64,000 nt of DNA from Ornithodoros turicata (taxonomy: Eukaryota > Arthropoda > Arachnida > Ixodida > Argasidae). Both the position numbers and the translations under genes were made by a program. The first letter of the stretch is position 1. Each line of letters starts with the position of its first letter. Shown in pieces: positions 1 to 11,919 of this stretch. The stretch is from positions 63,859,807 through 63,923,806 of the forward strand of contig NC_088204.1 of assembly GCF_037126465.1 (NCBI RefSeq). Reading direction: 5' to 3'. The notes under the pieces are model-generated. The model was not told the DNA's origin. It saw only the letters and a list, made by a program, of their open reading frames with translations, and made no database searches.

Positions 1-1349
1 CACCTCAAGCGTAGTATGCGAAATTTAAAGGAGCCCCATGAATTGGAACCCTGGGCTGACGCGAAGCAACACCTGCGTGTGACAAGGAAGCTCAGAAAGG
101 TCTGGGAGGGATCCCATAGAGAACCTGCATGATGCCACTCGATGAGTGCATCCATTTCAACAACGTTCCGCATATTTCAAAGAACTCTCGGGTGGAAAAA
201 GGAAAAACAAGGAAGTGGCGCAATGGCGGCACTCGGCGGCCCCCACGTTAACCCTGCCCTCAATGTAAGCGAAGACGGGAACGCTTCCCCATTTTCGGTG
301 TAAGGCCAAAACGTAGTCCTCGAATTCACTTGGTATTACCTTTCTATCGCTAAAGGTGTCATTTCCTTCACGGCAGAACCCTGGAAGTGCGCAAATGTGT
401 AGAGAAATTGGTCGGAGAAGTATTCGCAGTGAAATATATGGGTACTTTTATTGCAACATCATTCTGTTACTGTGCGACGTGATGTGTCGTTCGACGAGCA
501 TCCTTTTCTTTGCGCGATCAACTCACCCTATAGTTAATGGAGAGTGTTAGATGACCGTGAGCATGATACGTCTCCTTTCTCTGTAACGGTTCAGGTTTTC
601 GTAACCCGACGAGAGAAAAAGAACACAGTCCCCCAGTCTAAAAGAAAGCGCCCGCATAGGGAGCTCTCTGCAGGCATGAATTCCGTGAGTTGTGACGTAC
701 CAAAGTGGAACTCGTAAAAGAGCAGGCGTAAGGTAGAGTGGAAGGAATTCTTACACAGAAATTAGATTACATGTATAAATTAGGATGTAGACAACTGTTT
801 GACCGTGTCAGGTGTCTGTATCGCCAGGTGCAGTATACGTGGGGCCTTGTGTTCTCGCGTTCTATATTTTTGAAAATCGAGGGTGAAATCAGGTTTTATT
901 TAAGGAGCCCTAAAACAGGGAAAACTATGTTAACCTCGGGATGAAAAGCAGATTTTCGGTTGTGAAATACAAAAGAGCGCTTCTCGCATTTTCTATCAAC
1001 ACGTGATGCAAAACGGCTGTGCTGAATGTGAAGTGTTTCGCGTTCTCTAGTGCCTCAGTGACTGAGTCGGCACTTTGCGTGCTTAGTTTTAAGCTTTAGA
1101 GCTCAGCTCTTACCCGCCCGTTCCCGCGTAGAGCGGCATCAGCGTTGTAACCGGCAGAGCGAACGAGGAGCGAAGCGAAGGATGAAGGTAAAGGAGTGCG
1201 TGAGGAGGAAAGCAGCGGGCCAGCGTACGGCGGGAGTGAAGAGGGCGCGAGGAGGAAAGCGAAGAAGGAGGGCGCGCTTGGGAAGCCGGAACGCGTCTGG
1301 TTGTAGTCCGGTGAGCTTGACTCCAACCTGGCGACTGGAACCGTGGCGG
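1..1349. other. No gene recognised
   Basis: Six-frame reading gives only short frames without family features. Around 540-575 there is gagagtgttagatgaccgtg, which resembles the outer end of the MITE copies at 2063-2230 and 6354-6675, so a decayed end of that family may lie here. The stretch 1090-1300 is GC- and CpG-richer than its surroundings. Confidence 0.4.
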
Positions 1350-1508
1350 CCGCAAAATCGCACGTATGAAGAAGTCGTGAACTCCTATGCCAAGAGTCAC
1401 CCGCAAAAGTTGGTACACGTGGCACTGAGTCGAGCTGCAGACATAACCGGGCTGTACCTCACCAACGCGGACAACGACTTCACTACGACTTCACGAACTG
1501 GTATAGGA
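1350..1508 (+). pseudogene. PIF1-like helicase C-terminal fragment
   Basis: The plus frame reads a segment containing TYEEVV, then SHPQKLVHVALSR and GLYLTNADNDF. This is the arrangement around the last conserved motif (VALSR, SF1 motif VI) of PIF1-family DNA helicases, which in animals are often carried by mobile elements. Only about 50 codons match. The upstream part of the open frame (from 1182) is Arg/Lys-rich and does not look like helicase, and the frame loses resemblance after NDF. No helicase motifs I-V are nearby, so this is a relic rather than a gene. The assignment rests on motif recognition alone. Confidence 0.55.
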
Positions 1509-1721
1509 GCGCTACCTGAAGAAAGTACTATGCGTGGAAAATCAAAACAGTGGTGTATAACTATAGTAATAGGCCACTGAATTTTTTTTCGGGGTTTTAC
1601 ACTAAGTATGAGGACGCAAATCGGGGGAGGGGGTCTAAAGCCGGTTTTACCGGGTTTAACACTAAAACACAAGGCCCTAACCATACGCTACGACGGTTTG
1701 CCTCTTCGCAGAGCAGAGGGC

Positions 1722-1812
1722 AAAGTTAGGTGGTGGTGGTTGTGACGAACGGGCTTGCCGTTGTTGGCATCACGTATGTGGGCTGCGTCACGACTGTTAG
1801 GAGAAACCCCGT
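1722..1812 (-). repeat. Retroelement 3' tail, minus orientation
   Basis: On the minus strand the order is agtcgtgacg, cccacatacgtg, gccaacaacggcaagcc, then a run of ccaccacc. The same order of words occurs at 31340-31432 (+) and 42944-43070 (-), and in the ends of the SINE copies at 8484-8722 and 24935-25105. I read it as a shared LINE/SINE 3' tail. Confidence 0.5.
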
Positions 1813-2012
1813 GACGAACCGTCTGTCCAATCACAAGGCAGCAGTACGGGGTAATTCGTAGACTGGCATTGCTCCGCATGGGGCCACAAAATAAACCACG
1901 TGCGCCTCGCAAACCGGAGCTGCTCATTCGGGAAAGGAACCAATAAGGTCGCTCCACGAACAATAGCAGAGAGTGGGAAACAGGGGAGCTGCACACAGCA
2001 GACCTACTTGGA
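1795..2012. repeat. Dispersed repeat, copy 1
   Basis: About 215 bp that matches 18050-18262 in the same orientation. Shared words include gagaaacc, cgtgac, gtctgtcca, cacaaggcagca and the end gggagctgc/ggggagttgc. The matching minus-strand frames both read PYCC-V-GQT, which is an effect of the shared DNA, not evidence of a gene. The family is not recognised. Confidence 0.6.
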
Positions 2013-2062
2013 TATACCGTATTTGCATCTTTTCATGGTCGTAGCACAAGAAAGAATATAGA

Positions 2063-2230
2063 GAGAGTTTTAGTACATCATACGCTATCGCCTCTGCGTA
2101 CGTAAGGTATAGCGTTGGTGGTCCTGCGCACTGCGCGAAGCTCCCTTTATTGTTTGCGCGTGCGCAGAACCATCAACACTATCCCTTACGCGCGCGAAGG
2201 CGATAGCGTATACGATGTACTGAAACTCAC
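2063..2230. mobile_element. MITE with ~70-bp inverted repeats (family M1)
   Basis: Starts gagagttttagtacatc and ends with the near-complement (gatgtactgaaactcac). The arms continue inward through tacgctatcgcct and the gcgtaaggtatag region, leaving a short AT-rich centre. There is no coding capacity. The outer gagttttagta words recur at 6354-6507 and 6515-6675. No clear target duplication was found. Confidence 0.75.
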
Positions 2231-2323
2231 TAATATCAGAGACTTCGTCCCGTCAGTATCAGTTCGTGGAAGCTTCCTCGATGCGGCCTTCTGATATGTT
2301 CGTAACGAATACGAGGAATGTGA

Positions 2324-2440
2324 TACAGAATCCACTGGATGAAACAGCGCAGGGGACAGCACAAAGAAGGATACAAACAACACAACTCTGTACCTTTCTT
2401 TGTGTTGTCTCCCGCGCTGTTTCGTCTAGTGCATATACGC
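2324..2440. repeat. Hairpin-forming inverted repeat
   Basis: gatgaaacagcgcaggggac from 2338 is mirrored by gtctcccgcgctgtttcgtc ending at 2426. The arms are about 42 bp with a few mismatches and a very short loop near 2382. It could be a small fold-back element or a transcribed hairpin. Confidence 0.65.
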
Positions 2441-5410
2441 ACCAACCACCCCAGTTCTCCATCTGGGTTGATACAGAATTACATTTCCACAAACGTCATT
2501 GTTTGTCCGACGTGCACGTATACCGTTCTCATCCGTGCGGACGAAATCGCGGCCGTCCGGGAAATCTCCGCTTTCGCCATCGGTAAACAGATGCATGCCG
2601 CACGTGCGAGTAAGCTACTGCTCCTCGATATACGTCATGCCAATAAACTCTCTCCCTTCATATTATCAAAATGGTGGCTGCCTCCCCGATTTTCGGTACG
2701 GTAGGTGAGATACGCTACGCTATAGAAGACCACTCCTGAAGAACGATTCAAGAGAACCGAAATTTCATCTTGAACGTACCACCTCGAAAATTATTGTAGT
2801 TTCAACGTATTCAGAGTATTATAATACCGATACACGGGGTACAATATACTATTTCAGACTCCTTAAATGGTAGGTTAATGGCATTTTATTGCAGGGCGGG
2901 CTGCCTCCGGCCGATATCAAAAGGTAAGTTCATCTTCCCGAATGTCTATCCCACTCACTGACCTATTCGCTTTACCTATCCCCTCTACTTTTCACATCAA
3001 TGCCAACGACTGAGGCCAGTTCTAAATCTGTGTTTCATAATAGTGCCAACACTCTTGTCTTTCGCGTTTGAGTCGAGCGATTCCAATGCATCACTCCCGT
3101 TCCTTGAATTTAACATCTATGATTAATTTCACGTAACTAATCGTGTAAATTAAAACCGATGTACCCAGTTCGCTTCATGCTTTGCTCGCATGTTCATCAT
3201 CATCCTGGGGGAAGGAAAGAGAGGAGGAGCCCTATTGCTCGGAGAAGTGAAGCCGAGATTGGGGCCCACTCCCATGACGTCACCACTTGATTTCTGGTGT
3301 CGGTTCCATACATCTCAATTGGGAGTTTCGGACTATTTGGAAAGGTGTGGTGGTAGCGCGCCGAAGTGGTCCCCAAAGTGGCGCGTGCAAAGCGACCTCA
3401 TTGGGCTATTCAGGTAACGTGACTCCCGCGTGGCTCCAAAGAGGCTACAGCTCATCTCCTATCCTTACGTCACTTTGCACCATGCTTCTCTCTTCTGTCG
3501 AAGAGCCGTTGGAGAGCGTGCTTTTCTTCTTTCCTCCATGATCACCATACTGCCCCATAACTTCTTTATTTTCTCACACTGCTCGTGCGCACTTCCATCA
3601 TCTTTGAAATTGACTCGCGAACGTGACAAGAAGACTCCATCAACAACTGCCCGGTCCGATGTCCTTCTACCCACGTTTGCCAGAGCTATAGAGCCAGAAC
3701 AGCCTTCATGACTCGCTGCCTGTCACTTGCATGGGCAGGAAATTCCCCGCGGAGCGTTATTTCCTCTTCTGTTTTCCATGCCGTGCCTTTGTCCGGCATG
3801 TGGCGCCCCCTGACAGCCTTCGGTTGCACGTGTCCGCCTCCGTCAAGAAGAAACGAGGCGAAGCGTGTCAAAACAGAACTTCATCGCATAATTGCACGCA
3901 ACTCTTCGTGACACTGCGTGTCCGTTACTCGCCAGATAGAGGTGTACTACGTCTATTAGAAATTTAAACAGGACTTACCGATATGGAACGCTCGAAGCCC
4001 AGCATTTTATGGAACTGTCATACACATATTTGCTTTAGATTTTTACAGCGACAAGCCGTTAACGGCTCAATATCCTGAAGATCCTGTCCTGTACGTACGT
4101 CGCATCGCCGAAAACCCAGCGTGCGCCGCATATGTTTCTCTCTCTCTTGTCGCGAGATGAAGCGAAGAAACGAGAAAAAGGCGCGAGATGCGCCTTGGTC
4201 ATTTTGGAGAGTCACGTTGACTGTGACGTTGGCGTCACGTGCCTCCGAGTAAGAGTGGCAGGTGGCAGCGGCGGTTGGTTGCCGCTTCACATGTCAGGGC
4301 ATGTGAGGAGTTGCACCGAGCACGTGCCGCCTCCTCGTCGCCGGCAGCAGCGGCAGTAGAGGCGGCATTGCGTGTGTGTGCGGAGGTGAATATCGACATT
4401 GTGGCCCGCCCTAAGAAATGTACGTACGGAAGAAGATCTTGGCTCGGGCCGCAGTCGACAGGGCGAACCATGCACGTAGCGGCAGACGAGCTCAAATGTA
4501 GCTGTCGTTAAATCTGATTCTCACTTTAACTCGCGTAATATATGCTTTCTTTTTTCTTTTTTTTATGTCGGAGGAATAAACCTTTATCGATACATTGCAC
4601 ATATGTCAGTTGTCTCAAAGTTGAACCGCTTTCTCGTCAAGAAAGAAACGATACCGGTATCATGCCGGATTCTGGATGACACCGAACTTATTATTCGCTC
4701 CGTTAGTTGTCTTTTTCGTTTGTTTATTTATTTATTTCTCTCTCTCTTTCTTCAGTACCTTTTTTTTTTTCGTTTACATACAGTATTGCAGGATCCCCGG
4801 ATGACGAGTTGCTGACCTGAAGCTTGAAAACATCCGGGGGCCACAAATACGTGGTATATAGAGGGGCAGCACCCAATAAAGGACCTTGCGTGTAAATGTA
4901 CTCGGAATTATTCGACATTTGCAAATCTACATTTACAGATGGACGTACTGTTGTGGACACGGTAAGCTAAAATCGCCTGTCAGTACTTCGCAGTCCCGTA
5001 TTACCTCTGTTGCGCTTGAAAGTGTTGTGCCAATATTATATTTGAAGGTGGACCATGTGCTGCACGCGTTTATTACTCGAAAGAAATAGTCTTGCAACAC
5101 CTGGAGAGTTGCGATGAGATAAACCACGGAGTGCTGATTTTAGTCTGAACTTGAACTGAACTAGCTGAACGTGTCCCCTATAGTACATTGTAGCAATACA
5201 CCCACCCTGCAACATATTAAACACATAAACGCATACATTATACGGTACTGCATGGATGAGAACAACAAAAGCATACGTCGTGGATGTATTGAACGGAAAC
5301 ATCTCCTTGAGTCTGAGAAGCAGCGAAGGAGAGACTAGACAGGACGGACACGGAACAAAAGCCAACAACGACGACTCAAATTCAGCAAATGAACACTTTA
5401 TTCGTTATTC
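2441..5410. other. No gene recognised
   Basis: No convincing coding sequence, tandem array or terminal repeat was seen. Local features are a T-rich stretch at 4700-4775 and a CpG-rich stretch near 4310-4500. Confidence 0.35.
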
Positions 5411-6056
5411 ATTATCGCGATGTCTCCTGACAATCTTTCACTTCAGTTAATGCATAGCACACCACAGTTAGTCCTTTTTTTCCCCCAGATAATACTTACT
5501 TATTTACTTTACAGTTAGTCAAAAATGATATCATTCAAACGCTTCACGTTTATTCGTTATTACACTCGTGAATGTATGTTTTTTACAAACTGTTTTACAA
5601 TGTAAAGTGTATGAAAAATGGTGAGGCAACAAATCATACATGTATTAACCTAACTGTATGTTTTGAGCCCAATACATACGCAACCGTTTCTTACTATTAT
5701 TCTGGTATATAGATGATAAATGAACGCCAGGACGACACGGACAGACAACACGATTGGACGATACGACACGACGGACAGCAGATGATAGAATCTTGATTAA
5801 TTCTACTGATTTCTAAATCCTCAAACAATAACTGTTTTTATTGAATAGCGCAGAAAGCCGATAGTGGACCCTGTGTGATCCGTACCAGATGTTCGGAAAC
5901 GTGTATACAGGTTTCTTTAGAACGAGCTTGAATGCTATCATTTTTGACTAACTGCAAAGTAAGAAAATAAGTATAATCTGAAAAAAAAAAAGCACTAACT
6001 ATGGGTGTGCTATGCATCCACTGAAGTGAAAGATTTTCAGGAGACATCGCGATAAA
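5411..6056. mobile_element. Inverted-repeat element with ~130-bp arms
   Basis: The left arm (about 5411-5542) begins ttatcgcgatgtctcctga and runs through catagcacac, a T-run and gttagtcaaaaatgat. The right arm (about 5928-6056) is its reverse complement at roughly 85 percent. The ~385-bp centre has no recognisable protein. This looks like a non-autonomous DNA transposon or fold-back element. No target duplication was identified. Confidence 0.7.
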
Positions 6057-6353
6057 TCGGTACTGGGTACAACAGGGGTACTCATATAAACCGAGACAAG
6101 CTATTTTTTTTTGTTAACAACGGCTGCGTGTGCGCCTGGAATGAATGATTACAAATAGCACGTATTGCCCTCTTTTCTATTGCGGTCAGTCCTTTTGGAT
6201 TTGTCATTGTTGTCCTCCACACTAACTGACCATAAGATATATAGAGAAAAATAAGCCGTTTATCATATAATAGAATAGGAGTAGAAAGGAAAAAAAATGG
6301 AAACGTAGACCGCACTGGTGCAACCATCTATTCCTTGATGCTTGACGATCTAT

Positions 6354-6507
6354 ACTACAGAGTTTTAGCAGACCGTTGATAACGTCGCTTGCGTCGAACC
6401 GTATCAATCGGCAACCAATCAGTGGATGAGATTCTGAGTCACGTAGGACTGCGATTGGTTCCGATAGGCACGATAACCTTATCAACGGTATACTAAAACT
6501 CACTACT
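6354..6507. mobile_element. MITE, family M1, second copy
   Basis: Left end gagttttagcagaccgttga and right end tcaacggtatactaaaactc are inverted copies. The centre carries paired aaccaatc/gattggtt words. Ends match the M1 element at 2063-2230. Confidence 0.7.
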
Positions 6508-6514
6508 AACAATA

Positions 6515-6675
6515 GAGAGTGTTAGTAGACCGTGGATAACGTCACCGTGGAGTTATCGGTACAGAAAAGAACCAATGGTATAGCGCACATGACTCAGAAT
6601 CTTACCCGTTGATTGGGTGCGGTAGATATGGAACTTGGGAAGCCACGTTATGAGCGATCTACTAACTGCACTACT
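6515..6675. mobile_element. MITE, family M1, third copy in tandem
   Basis: Left end gagagtgttagtagaccgtg matches the inverted right end (gatctactaactgcactac) with several mismatches. It sits about 8 bp after the previous copy in the same orientation. Confidence 0.55.
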
Positions 6676-7356
6676 AACTACTAAGAAAGACTGCAGTCGT
6701 GACGTCGGCAGCCAAAGTTACGTCATATCACATTAGCGCGCTAAAAATGAGTTCGCTTCAAAAGCCGGGCAGGGATAGGAACAGAGAACGAAACGCTTCT
6801 CTAAAACCATCAAGTCTGATTATCTCTTTAAGAACGGGATGGGGGAGACCCTTGCAGGTCAGACCCTTGCTTATCGGCGGGGACAGAGAACGGTGCTTTC
6901 AAGCGGAACGGGACTCGAGGTGGAGCTTCATTATTACGCTCCTTTGCAACACGAGATAGCGGAGCGCAACACGAATGCCGGGAGAAGATTATCGACCAAT
7001 GTCACGCTGTCAGAAACGTGACCATCAAGCTTTCCAGTCCCATGAAGGGATTTTCGGGGAATCAGATTAAGAATGCCCTTTGTCAAAGTGCAAGCCTGCA
7101 GCAACCCGAAGCACTCTTCCCGCTCGACCAATTGAAGCGTTAATGCTAGGAATCGTTCGAGCGCTTGTTTCTAGTTTATTTCGTTATTACTGGGAACCTG
7201 ATCTCACCGCGCAGATAACTCTTCGATGAAACATGGCACACGGTTCCCTGTCCTCTTAAAACGGAATGAAAGCTGCAGCGAACAATCCTACACTTTCGAA
7301 GCAAAAAAGGAAAAGAAGAGACCGAAACAACAATATTATTGCGTTGATATCGCGCG
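6676..7356. other. No gene recognised
   Basis: Nothing identifiable on either strand. Short frames have no motif or repeat partner in the window. Confidence 0.35.
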
Positions 7357-7421
7357 CGCGGGGGGGGGGGGGGGAGGGGATCGCGCGTCCTGGGCCGACT
7401 TCACAGGGAACAAGCAAGGGA
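7357..7421 (-). repeat. SINE body fragment with C-run
   Basis: On the minus strand gttccctgtgaagtcggcc and caggacgcgc match the SINE body at 59708-60020. They run into a long C tract, the G-run at 7360-7376 on plus. Probably a short relic of a minus-strand SINE. Confidence 0.5.
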
Positions 7422-7428
7422 CACTCTA

Positions 7429-7611
7429 TTATGCGTATGATTCGACCCTTTCTAACATCCTCAAAGCCACTTTACATTGCTCCTGACTCCTCACGTATTT
7501 CACAAACAGTTCGCAAAGCTCGGTGAGAGGGGTAAGGATTGGGAGGAGTTTGTCGACAGCACCCTCTACATCCACAAAAACTTGGTAGTGTAACGATAAC
7601 GCGCTAGCCAG
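7429..7611 (-). pseudogene. Possible LINE reverse transcriptase scrap
   Basis: The minus frame contains VFVDVEGAVDKL followed by a helix-like stretch ending FVKYVRSQ. This resembles motif A and its downstream helix in R1/I-type reverse transcriptases (LDVEGAFDN). No other RT motif is in frame. It is short enough that chance is possible. Confidence 0.35.
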
Positions 7612-7739
7612 CGTGCGTCCTGGATTTAATTTGGTCTCGTGCTGTTGTGGTGTTAAACCAACAGTTCTTGTATGTTTGTGGCCGTGTCTCCTCTTCTTAT
7701 AAACTGGTGTGATAATCGCTTGAAACGCGTACGTCACGG

Positions 7740-7918
7740 CTGGAAATACTAGGCCGGGATCTACGCGCTGAGTCGCCGGGCCGGGCTCTATTCGCTCAGT
7801 CGCCAAGATGGGCCGGGCTCTATGCACTGGGCCATCGAGCGGGGCCGGGCCGCATAAAAACATGAATGTCCGGGCCGGTTCGGGTCGGGCCCGGAAAAGT
7901 CGGCCCGTGCAGGGCTCG
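7740..7918. repeat. GC-rich GGGCCGGGC repeat stretch
   Basis: Repeated gggccgggc/tcgggcccgg words culminate in tgcagggctcg at 7908-7918. On minus this reads cgagccctgcacgggcc, which is the look of the end of some hAT-type elements with iterated GGCCCG motifs. No opposite end was found. Confidence 0.4.
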
Positions 7919-7934
7919 AATACACACTAAGGAA

Positions 7935-8012
7935 TTATTTAGTAAGGAATAGCAAGCCGTCCTTTCTGGCTGACTTTTCCCGTGGAAACAAATAGATCCC
8001 CCCCACCCCCCC
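7935..8012 (+). repeat. LINE 3' tail ending in poly-C
   Basis: ggaatagcaagccgtc, ctggctgac, ttttccc, then tagatccccccc. The same tail follows LINE C-termini at 23336-23598 and 47223-47338. Here the coding part is absent, so it is a severely 5'-truncated copy. Confidence 0.65.
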
Positions 8013-8483
8013 ACCCAACGACCCTACCTTTTGCAAGGTGGCAACTTCCCAATCCGTTAGGCTTGAGTGTATATAACTGCTGAAGTGTATACAAAAACGG
8101 GTTCTAGACCACAAGATTTTATAATTCTTATACTTGTAGATTCATTATATGACCTTCTTTCACTTCTGTGCAATATTTACATTTCAAACGCTTTCACTGA
8201 TTTTTAAAATCGAGTGGTCCCGATACGAAACTACACCCGAAAGGGGATACGCTTCGCCATATTTGGCCTGGTCCTCTTCTTCTTCTTCTCGCGGGGCCCC
8301 ACAACCCGCGTGACACCTCCGATATACTAATCAAACGATACGGTAGCGGCGTTACGCTATCTGAGTTACGCTAGCTAAAGTCGGCGATACGCTAGCTCAG
8401 CTCCGAGGTCTGTGAGCTCTGGGCTCTGGGAGGCCGAGAACGGTGAGCTCTTTTAGCAGTACCATCACCACTGCTCTCCAATA
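8013..8483. other. No gene; short local repeats
   Basis: No coding sequence. 8335-8400 contains repeated gttacgcta/gatacgcta words that echo the inner parts of the M1 MITE. Confidence 0.35.
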
Positions 8484-8722
8484 ACCAGCTCGCGTAGCTC
8501 GTGGTGTGCGTGCTGGTCATGTCACGTTGAGACTGTGAGGTACCCGGGTTGGAATCCCGGTGCCGGCTGTGCTGTCTGGGGCTTTTCCTGGGTTTTCATG
8601 AGAAGCTTCCAGACATATGCCGGTACAGTTACCGTAGAAGTCGGCCCAGGACATTACTCGTGACGTTGCGCCCACCTCCGTGAGGCCGGCAACGGCGAGT
8701 CCTTTCACCACCAGAGCTCCGA
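8484..8722 (+). mobile_element. tRNA-derived SINE, tail type 2
   Basis: The head carries an A-box-like gcgtagctcgtggtgtg and a B-box ggttggaatcc (one base off GGTTCGAATCC). The body follows: ccggctgtgctgtctgggg, ttttcctgggttttc, cttccagacatatgccggta and gaagtcggcccagga. The 3' part is gtgacgttgcgcccacc...ggccggcaacggcgag...ccacc, unlike the tail at 59.9 kb. RNA polymerase III boxes imply transcription as a small RNA mobilised by a LINE. Confidence 0.8.
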
Positions 8723-11298
8723 TAGCGTCGCGCATGCGCCATGAGACCAACGCCGTACCGGGTATCGTATCGGAGATGCAAAAACGGTATACTAAATCTC
8801 TCTATTGTAAACAATACGAGTGTTTACGTCAAACCATGACGAAAAATGTCTGTAATGTCTGAAATGTCTGTACAAGGCCCACGAAGCGAAATGACTATAA
8901 CGCCTAACTCGCAGTGAATAATGTAATCTGAGCATATATTTAGTTCAGCCTTCGGTCGCATCATTCATAAGCCGCTCAAGTCGGGAGTTGCCGATATTTC
9001 GAACGCAGTGTCTCTATTCGACACACCGCATGCATTCGTTGTTGGTGATTGCTACGTGTGGCAAAAGCGATGAAGCAGGTTTCACACCTGCAAACGGTAG
9101 CGCTCAGCACTGATCATTCACTCAAACACTCAACTATCAGCATTAGAATAAAGTTTATATTGTAAGCGCCTCGGTGAATATGTTTTGAGTACCGTGGAAG
9201 AAACAGGGCCAGCGGCGCGTTCGATTTCTGAGTAGCGCATTGCGTCCTGAAAAACAAAGCTCTCCCATTTCCGTGCAAAATGCTCTATTTTGCGCGCAGT
9301 ATCAGTTTCAGACGCGGTACTCGAATAGCACGAGTATCGCCCTTTGGGCGCTGCTAGGGTACAGTTTCATCATCATTCATCCTCCATGTCAACTAAATAT
9401 CTCTGCAGGGCCTTTGTCCTGGCGCGAGAGAGGCTTACAAATGCGGCAACTACTCAACTCCTTCTGCTACATGAACATGAGACGCCGTTGCAATTGTAGG
9501 CTGCCTTAAAGAACAAGACAAAAGGTGGCAAGCGCGGTCTGATACCTGCGTTAAGGCCGGATCCTATGACACGCTACAGGCGACAGCAACAAGCGACAAA
9601 ATTGATGGCGGCGCCCCCACTCTATCGACAAAGAAGCTAGTCGCGACCACGAAGTCCACGTCAGAATTCTTATGCGCCACAGTTACCCGTCTTTCTGCGC
9701 GAAATAGGTGCGTCTTCACCTATGAGTATTCGAATGCACACTCTTAGAGCAATTACGCTAGCGCTGCCTGGGCAGCGAAAGCTTTGTGACGAGTGTGCTT
9801 TCAGCGATCTACCAACCTACATTTGCAGCAGTCCGACGCAGAATTCTTTAGTGCATCACCTTTTTTTTTTTTTTTTTTTTTAGTTTGCGTGGGATATGCA
9901 GAAGAAAGTGTCGGAGTGCAGTCTGTTTTGTAATTCTTTGTTGATGGGCGCGACGCAAAACGACCGTAGCAGAAAGCTCGCAGAGCACATCGTGTAGTCT
10001 ACGTAGCAACAGACTTCGTGATGTGCGCCTTCGTTAACGTCTTCCGGACTATTCGGACGAGACATAAACTGGCAGCACTTCCTGTGCGTGTATCTGCTTT
10101 CAGTTACATCACTCAGGTCGCCGCCAGATACCGATCCGTGTTTCTTCATGTTTCTCGTCCTTCTGAATTAAAAAAAAAAGAAGAAAATTCAATCGCCAAA
10201 TGGCAATCTAAATGGCACGTTAGAAAGCTACGAAAGCTAATCGCAAGGCATCAAACACCACGCGGGGCTGTGCGGTGCGGTGCTGTTCCGGGAAGGTCTT
10301 TTCTTAGATCAAGCACCACAAGTGATCTTCCGCCAGGATGAATTTTATGGTCAGTCTTTGTAACCGCTCGCCGGCGTTACAGAGCGCCTTCCCTGTTTTG
10401 GTGGAGAACAGAAAGAAAACAAAATAAAAAAGAAACACAAAATACAAGAACGACACCAACAGAAAAGGGACCTTTTTCTTTTTTTTTTTTTTTGCTGATT
10501 GCGGAACACAACATGGATCTTATCCACACCGCCGACCTGTTTATCTCTTCAGTGCTGTTAAACTCTCCCCAAGGCCTTGATGTCATGATCCTCAGGGTTG
10601 CTACAGCCTTTGGCCCCTGAAGGAAAAATGGGAACGTCCCAAGCGCACAGATCCCGTTGCGGCTCATCTGCATAGCAAACAAAAACTGATCGTATCACAG
10701 AAACATTTCGAAATCACAGACAGGTGGAATAGCTTTCTACTACGAGAGTCTTTAATCCTGCCATCTCAGTTTTTCCTAAAACTCGTTCATTAATAAGTTA
10801 ATTATCGGATTTTAGACGCCCAAATGGCACATCTGGGGCTCTTATAGATTTTGAAATTAAACATTTGTGGCACCTAAAGAATGAACATACCTCCTCCCCC
10901 TTCTCTATTACCCACCCACTTGTTTTCTTCTCTCTCGTTTGCCCATCCCTCTCTGGTTTCCGCGACTCTCTTTAGTCGAAATGGGTTCCCTATCTTTGCA
11001 CGGCTGTTTCTTCGTTGTTTTGTCTTGTCTCATCACATTGTTCTCCATTTTTTACATGGACGTCTTGTTTGTTGTATTACGCGGTTTGTACAGCGGCACG
11101 AGAACGAAATAACCTTCGAATAACGTGAGACGTTTGCGGCTGCGCTTGAAAAACACGAGCTACGAAATTATAACCTGATTTACAGCACTATAATTTACTG
11201 AAGGACAAACATTTATCACCTTCTCGTCGCACTGATTACAACGTGCACGCAAGAAAGAAGGAACGAACGAACGAAAACCCTTTCCTTTTTCGTTAAAG
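8723..11298. other. No gene recognised
   Basis: 8750-8805 ends with ggtatactaaatctctct, resembling an M1 MITE end. A 20-bp T-run lies at 9860-9881 and another at 10480-10495. No protein family, tRNA or paired terminal repeat was recognised. Confidence 0.35.
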
Positions 11299-11919
11299 CA
11301 CTTGCACGTGTGGGCTCCTGCAAGAGACAAACAGGGACGTGTAAAATGTTTTAACTGTTATGAATACGCGAATCATCTAGCAGCAGACTGTCCCAAGGAG
11401 AAAAGAACAAAATTCTGCACAAAATGCATGCAATCGGGCCATGGCAAGTGAGACTGCAAATCAAGATGCGCAACCGAGGCGTCAGAACACATTGGGTGTA
11501 GGAGATATCGGCAAATATAGGAAGAACGTTTGCATAAACGGAAGCGTAGGCGCTACATCTTTCATAGATCAAGGCAGCGCTGTGACCATAATGACGGCGT
11601 CAACAGCAGTAAGATCAGGCTGTGTAGTACAACCCGCGACTGAGGACGATGCACTATACGGATTGGGCCAGAAGAAAACAGTGCCATTAGGCAAGACACG
11701 AGCGACACTCGAAATCGATGGCATAAGTGCCGAAGTCCAGATTTACGTGGTCTCCGATGACGCAATTTGTCACGATGTATTGGTTGGGCGTACATTCCTG
11801 GAGCTGGATAACGTTGTTATGATAAAAGCCAAAGATCAGATGCGGCTCATTGATAGCTCAAAAGAAGGACCGTTTAAGAACTTCACCCTATAGATGACGG
11901 CGAGTTTAAATGCACGCTT
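11299..11919 (+). pseudogene. Ty3/gypsy-type gag-protease remnant
   Basis: From about 11347 the frame encodes two CCHC zinc knuckles. The first is CFNCYEYANHLAADC, one residue longer than standard between C and H. The second has a TGA at 11446-11448 between its H and last C. A retropepsin-like domain follows in another frame (11441-11893): an FIDQGSA active-site segment, a GLGQKKTVPLG flap-like region and DVLVGRTFLELDN. The usual catalytic triad D-T/S-G is D-Q-G here. The protease frame stops at 11891-11893 while the original frame resumes just after. With one stop and two frame changes it cannot make a working polyprotein. It is then cut by the Tx1-like LINE and continues at 16770. Confidence 0.75.
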
